Shown: positions 62,937-64,000 of the stretch, one piece after another | Layout of the letters: the number at the start of each line of letters is the position of its first letter | Position numbering within the stretch: position 1 is the first letter of the stretch | From: Variovorax sp. TBS-050B | GTDB lineage: Bacteria; Pseudomonadota; Gammaproteobacteria; Burkholderiales; Burkholderiaceae_C | DNA length: 64,000 nt | NCBI RefSeq assembly: GCF_029893635.1 | Contig: NZ_JARXYR010000001.1 | Coordinates: 496,001-560,000 of the forward strand | Direction: 5' to 3' | Position numbers and translations under genes: made by a program | Notes under the pieces: generated by a model | Database searches by the model: none | The model's input: only the letters and a program-made list of their open reading frames with translations | What the model was told of the DNA's origin: nothing

Positions 62937-64000
62937 TCAGCGCCGCGGCGGCCGCGCCACCCACACCAGCGTGGCCCATCCTGCCAGGGCCAGCAGCGCC
63001 AGCGCCGCCAGATGCGGCAGCACGTCGTGCAGCGGTGCGCCCATCTGGTTGAGCCGCAGCGAGGCCTGGATGCCGGCCGTGCTCGGGAAGAGCCAGCGCA
63101 GCGCCTGCAGCGGCCCGGGCAGGGCCTCGACCGGCCACGAGAAGCCCGACAGGAATGCCATCGGCAGTGCAGTGAAGAGCAGCACCTGCAGCGCGCGCTC
63201 GCGGTCGCGGAACCAGCAGCCGAGCAGCAGGCCGACCGTGCAGATCGCGGGCACGTAGAACGCCAGCAGGACCAGCGCGCCCAGCGGATTGCCGCCGCGC
63301 GGGTAGTCCTGCAGCCAGAACACCCAGCCGAAATAGAAGAGCCCGCTCAGCAGGCCGAAGCCCGCCAGCGCCGCGAGACGGCCGAGCCACGTGCCGGCCC
63401 CGGCGCGCAGCCGGCCCGCCTCGGCCCAGGTGCCCGCGAGCATCGCGCAGCCCATGAGCAGCGTCTGCTGCAGGATCAGCAGGGCCACGGCCGGCACCAC
63501 GTAGCTGCCGTAGCCCTCGGTCGGATTGAACAGCGCCACCAGCTCGGTGTTGAGCGGGCTGCGGCTCGCCGCCGCCTGCAGCGCGCCCTGGCCGCCGGCC
63601 TGCAGCTTGCGGATCTCGACGCCGGCCGACACCGTGCCCACCGCTTCCGAGAAGCCGTACAGCACCGCCTTGTTCAGCAGCGCATAGGCGCCGTTGCCTT
63701 CGATGGTGACCACCGCGCCGGCGCCGCGCAACACGTCGCGCTTGAGGTCGGCGGGCAGCAGCGCGTAGCCCTCGATCTCGCCGCGCCAGAGCGCCTGCTG
63801 TGCCTCGTGCAGGTCGCCGGTGAGCAAGCGCACGTCGAGCCGCGGGCTGGCCTGCGCGAAGCGCTTGACCTGGCGCGACAGCGAACTGTGGTCCTGGTCG
63901 ACCACCGCCACCGGCACGCGCGTCACCGCCTGGTCGCCATAGGGCCATGGATAGAAGAAGCCGTAGATCACCGGCGCGAGCAGCATGATCAGCAGCACGC
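62937..64000 (-). CDS. ABC-2-type permease (partial, N-terminus beyond window)
   Basis: The frame is open through the window edge; at least 353 residues are seen, and the true start is to the right of 64000. An N-terminal helix (LLLIMLLAPVIYGFF) precedes a periplasmic domain of about 150 residues (VAVVDQDHSSLSRQVKRF, LLPADLKRDVLRG, NGAYALLNKAVLYGF), then five to six helices (about 155-350). This matches YbhR/YhhJ-like exporters of the ABC-2 family, usually encoded with an ATPase and a membrane-fusion protein. Substrate unknown. Confidence 0.85.
   Translation of the reverse strand, partial: VLLIMLLAPVIYGFFYPWPYGDQAVTRVPVAVVDQDHSSLSRQVKRFAQASPRLDVRLLTGDLHEAQQALWRGEIEGYALLPADLKRDVLRGAGAVVTIEGNGAYALLNKAVLYGFSEAVGTVSAGVEIRKLQAGGQGALQAAASRSPLNTELVALFNPTEGYGSYVVPAVALLILQQTLLMGCAMLAGTWAEAGRLRAGAGTWLGRLAALAGFGLLSGLFYFGWVFWLQDYPRGGNPLGALVLLAFYVPAICTVGLLLGCWFRDRERALQVLLFTALPMAFLSGFSWPVEALPGPLQALRWLFPSTAGIQASLRLNQMGAPLHDVLPHLAALALLALAGWATLVWVARPPRR

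Overview
The window is very GC-rich, densely packed bacterial chromosome with short intergenic gaps and many ATGA/GTGA start-stop overlaps. Gene content and protein flavour (qNor, NarK1/NarK2, class II ribonucleotide reductase, LigXa-type oxygenase, Tat-linked PaoABC, several GTG/TTG starts) suggest a Burkholderiales betaproteobacterium, most likely a Variovorax-like member of the Comamonadaceae. That placement is an inference from protein resemblance, not from a marker gene. I see no rRNA, tRNA, CRISPR array, insertion sequence or prophage. No stretch longer than 300 bases lacks a gene; the longest gaps (48355-48638, 22104-22277, 59287-59447, 30847-30984) mostly hold regulatory DNA.

Region 1 (1-30846) is a nitrate/NO respiration and anaerobic-metabolism island. 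It opens with the tail of a DUF2249 protein, quinol-dependent NO reductase, the NO sensor NsrR, an Fe-S assembly factor (DUF59), a membrane protein and NnrS. A hemerythrin and a nitronate monooxygenase-OsmC-YitT operon follow on the minus strand. Then come narK1-narK2-narGHJI with a parvulin isomerase, a beta-carbonic anhydrase and a hemolysin III-like membrane protein. Next are moaA (molybdenum cofactor for NarG), a 30-residue membrane peptide, nrdJ (oxygen-independent dNTP synthesis), a second NnrS-like protein, a nitroreductase, a second hemerythrin, a UbiM-like flavin hydroxylase, hemN (oxygen-independent haem synthesis) and an FNR-type regulator. At least seven FNR/NnrR-like 14-bp palindromes lie in the intergenic spaces. 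Six promoters show nearly the same spacing between box centre and -10 element (28.5-29.5 bp), so the island looks like one regulon, perhaps controlled by the FNR encoded at its end. No nirS, nirK or nos gene is in the window.

Region 2 (30985-43666) is mixed. It holds a PXPV-type secreted protein, a periplasmic aldehyde oxidoreductase (paoABC) with DoxX and a divergent LysR regulator, a small secreted protein, a PAP2 phosphatase overlapping a two-component system, a MOSC protein preceded by a glutamine amidotransferase that appears frameshifted, a redoxin, a carboxymuconolactone decarboxylase-family protein and an AraC regulator. Region 3 (43776-46345) is a cyanide-insensitive bd oxidase operon, cydAB, with a small DUF2474 subunit.

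Region 4 (47620-59286) is the most interesting catabolic unit. A GntR/FCD regulator diverges from a one-direction run of 10 genes: LigXa-like Rieske oxygenase, glutamine-synthetase-like ligase, [2Fe-2S] ferredoxin, ferredoxin reductase, a complete Liv-type ABC importer (5 genes) and an exported YtcJ-like amidohydrolase. This looks like uptake and oxidative degradation of an unknown amine- or amide-bearing compound. Three copies of TTGNATGCAA in the divergent region are probable operators.

Region 5 (59399-64000) holds a HipBA toxin-antitoxin pair with a striking palindromic operator, a small membrane protein, a fused NMN adenylyltransferase/Nudix enzyme, a disordered acidic protein and the distal part of an ABC-2 permease cut by the window edge.
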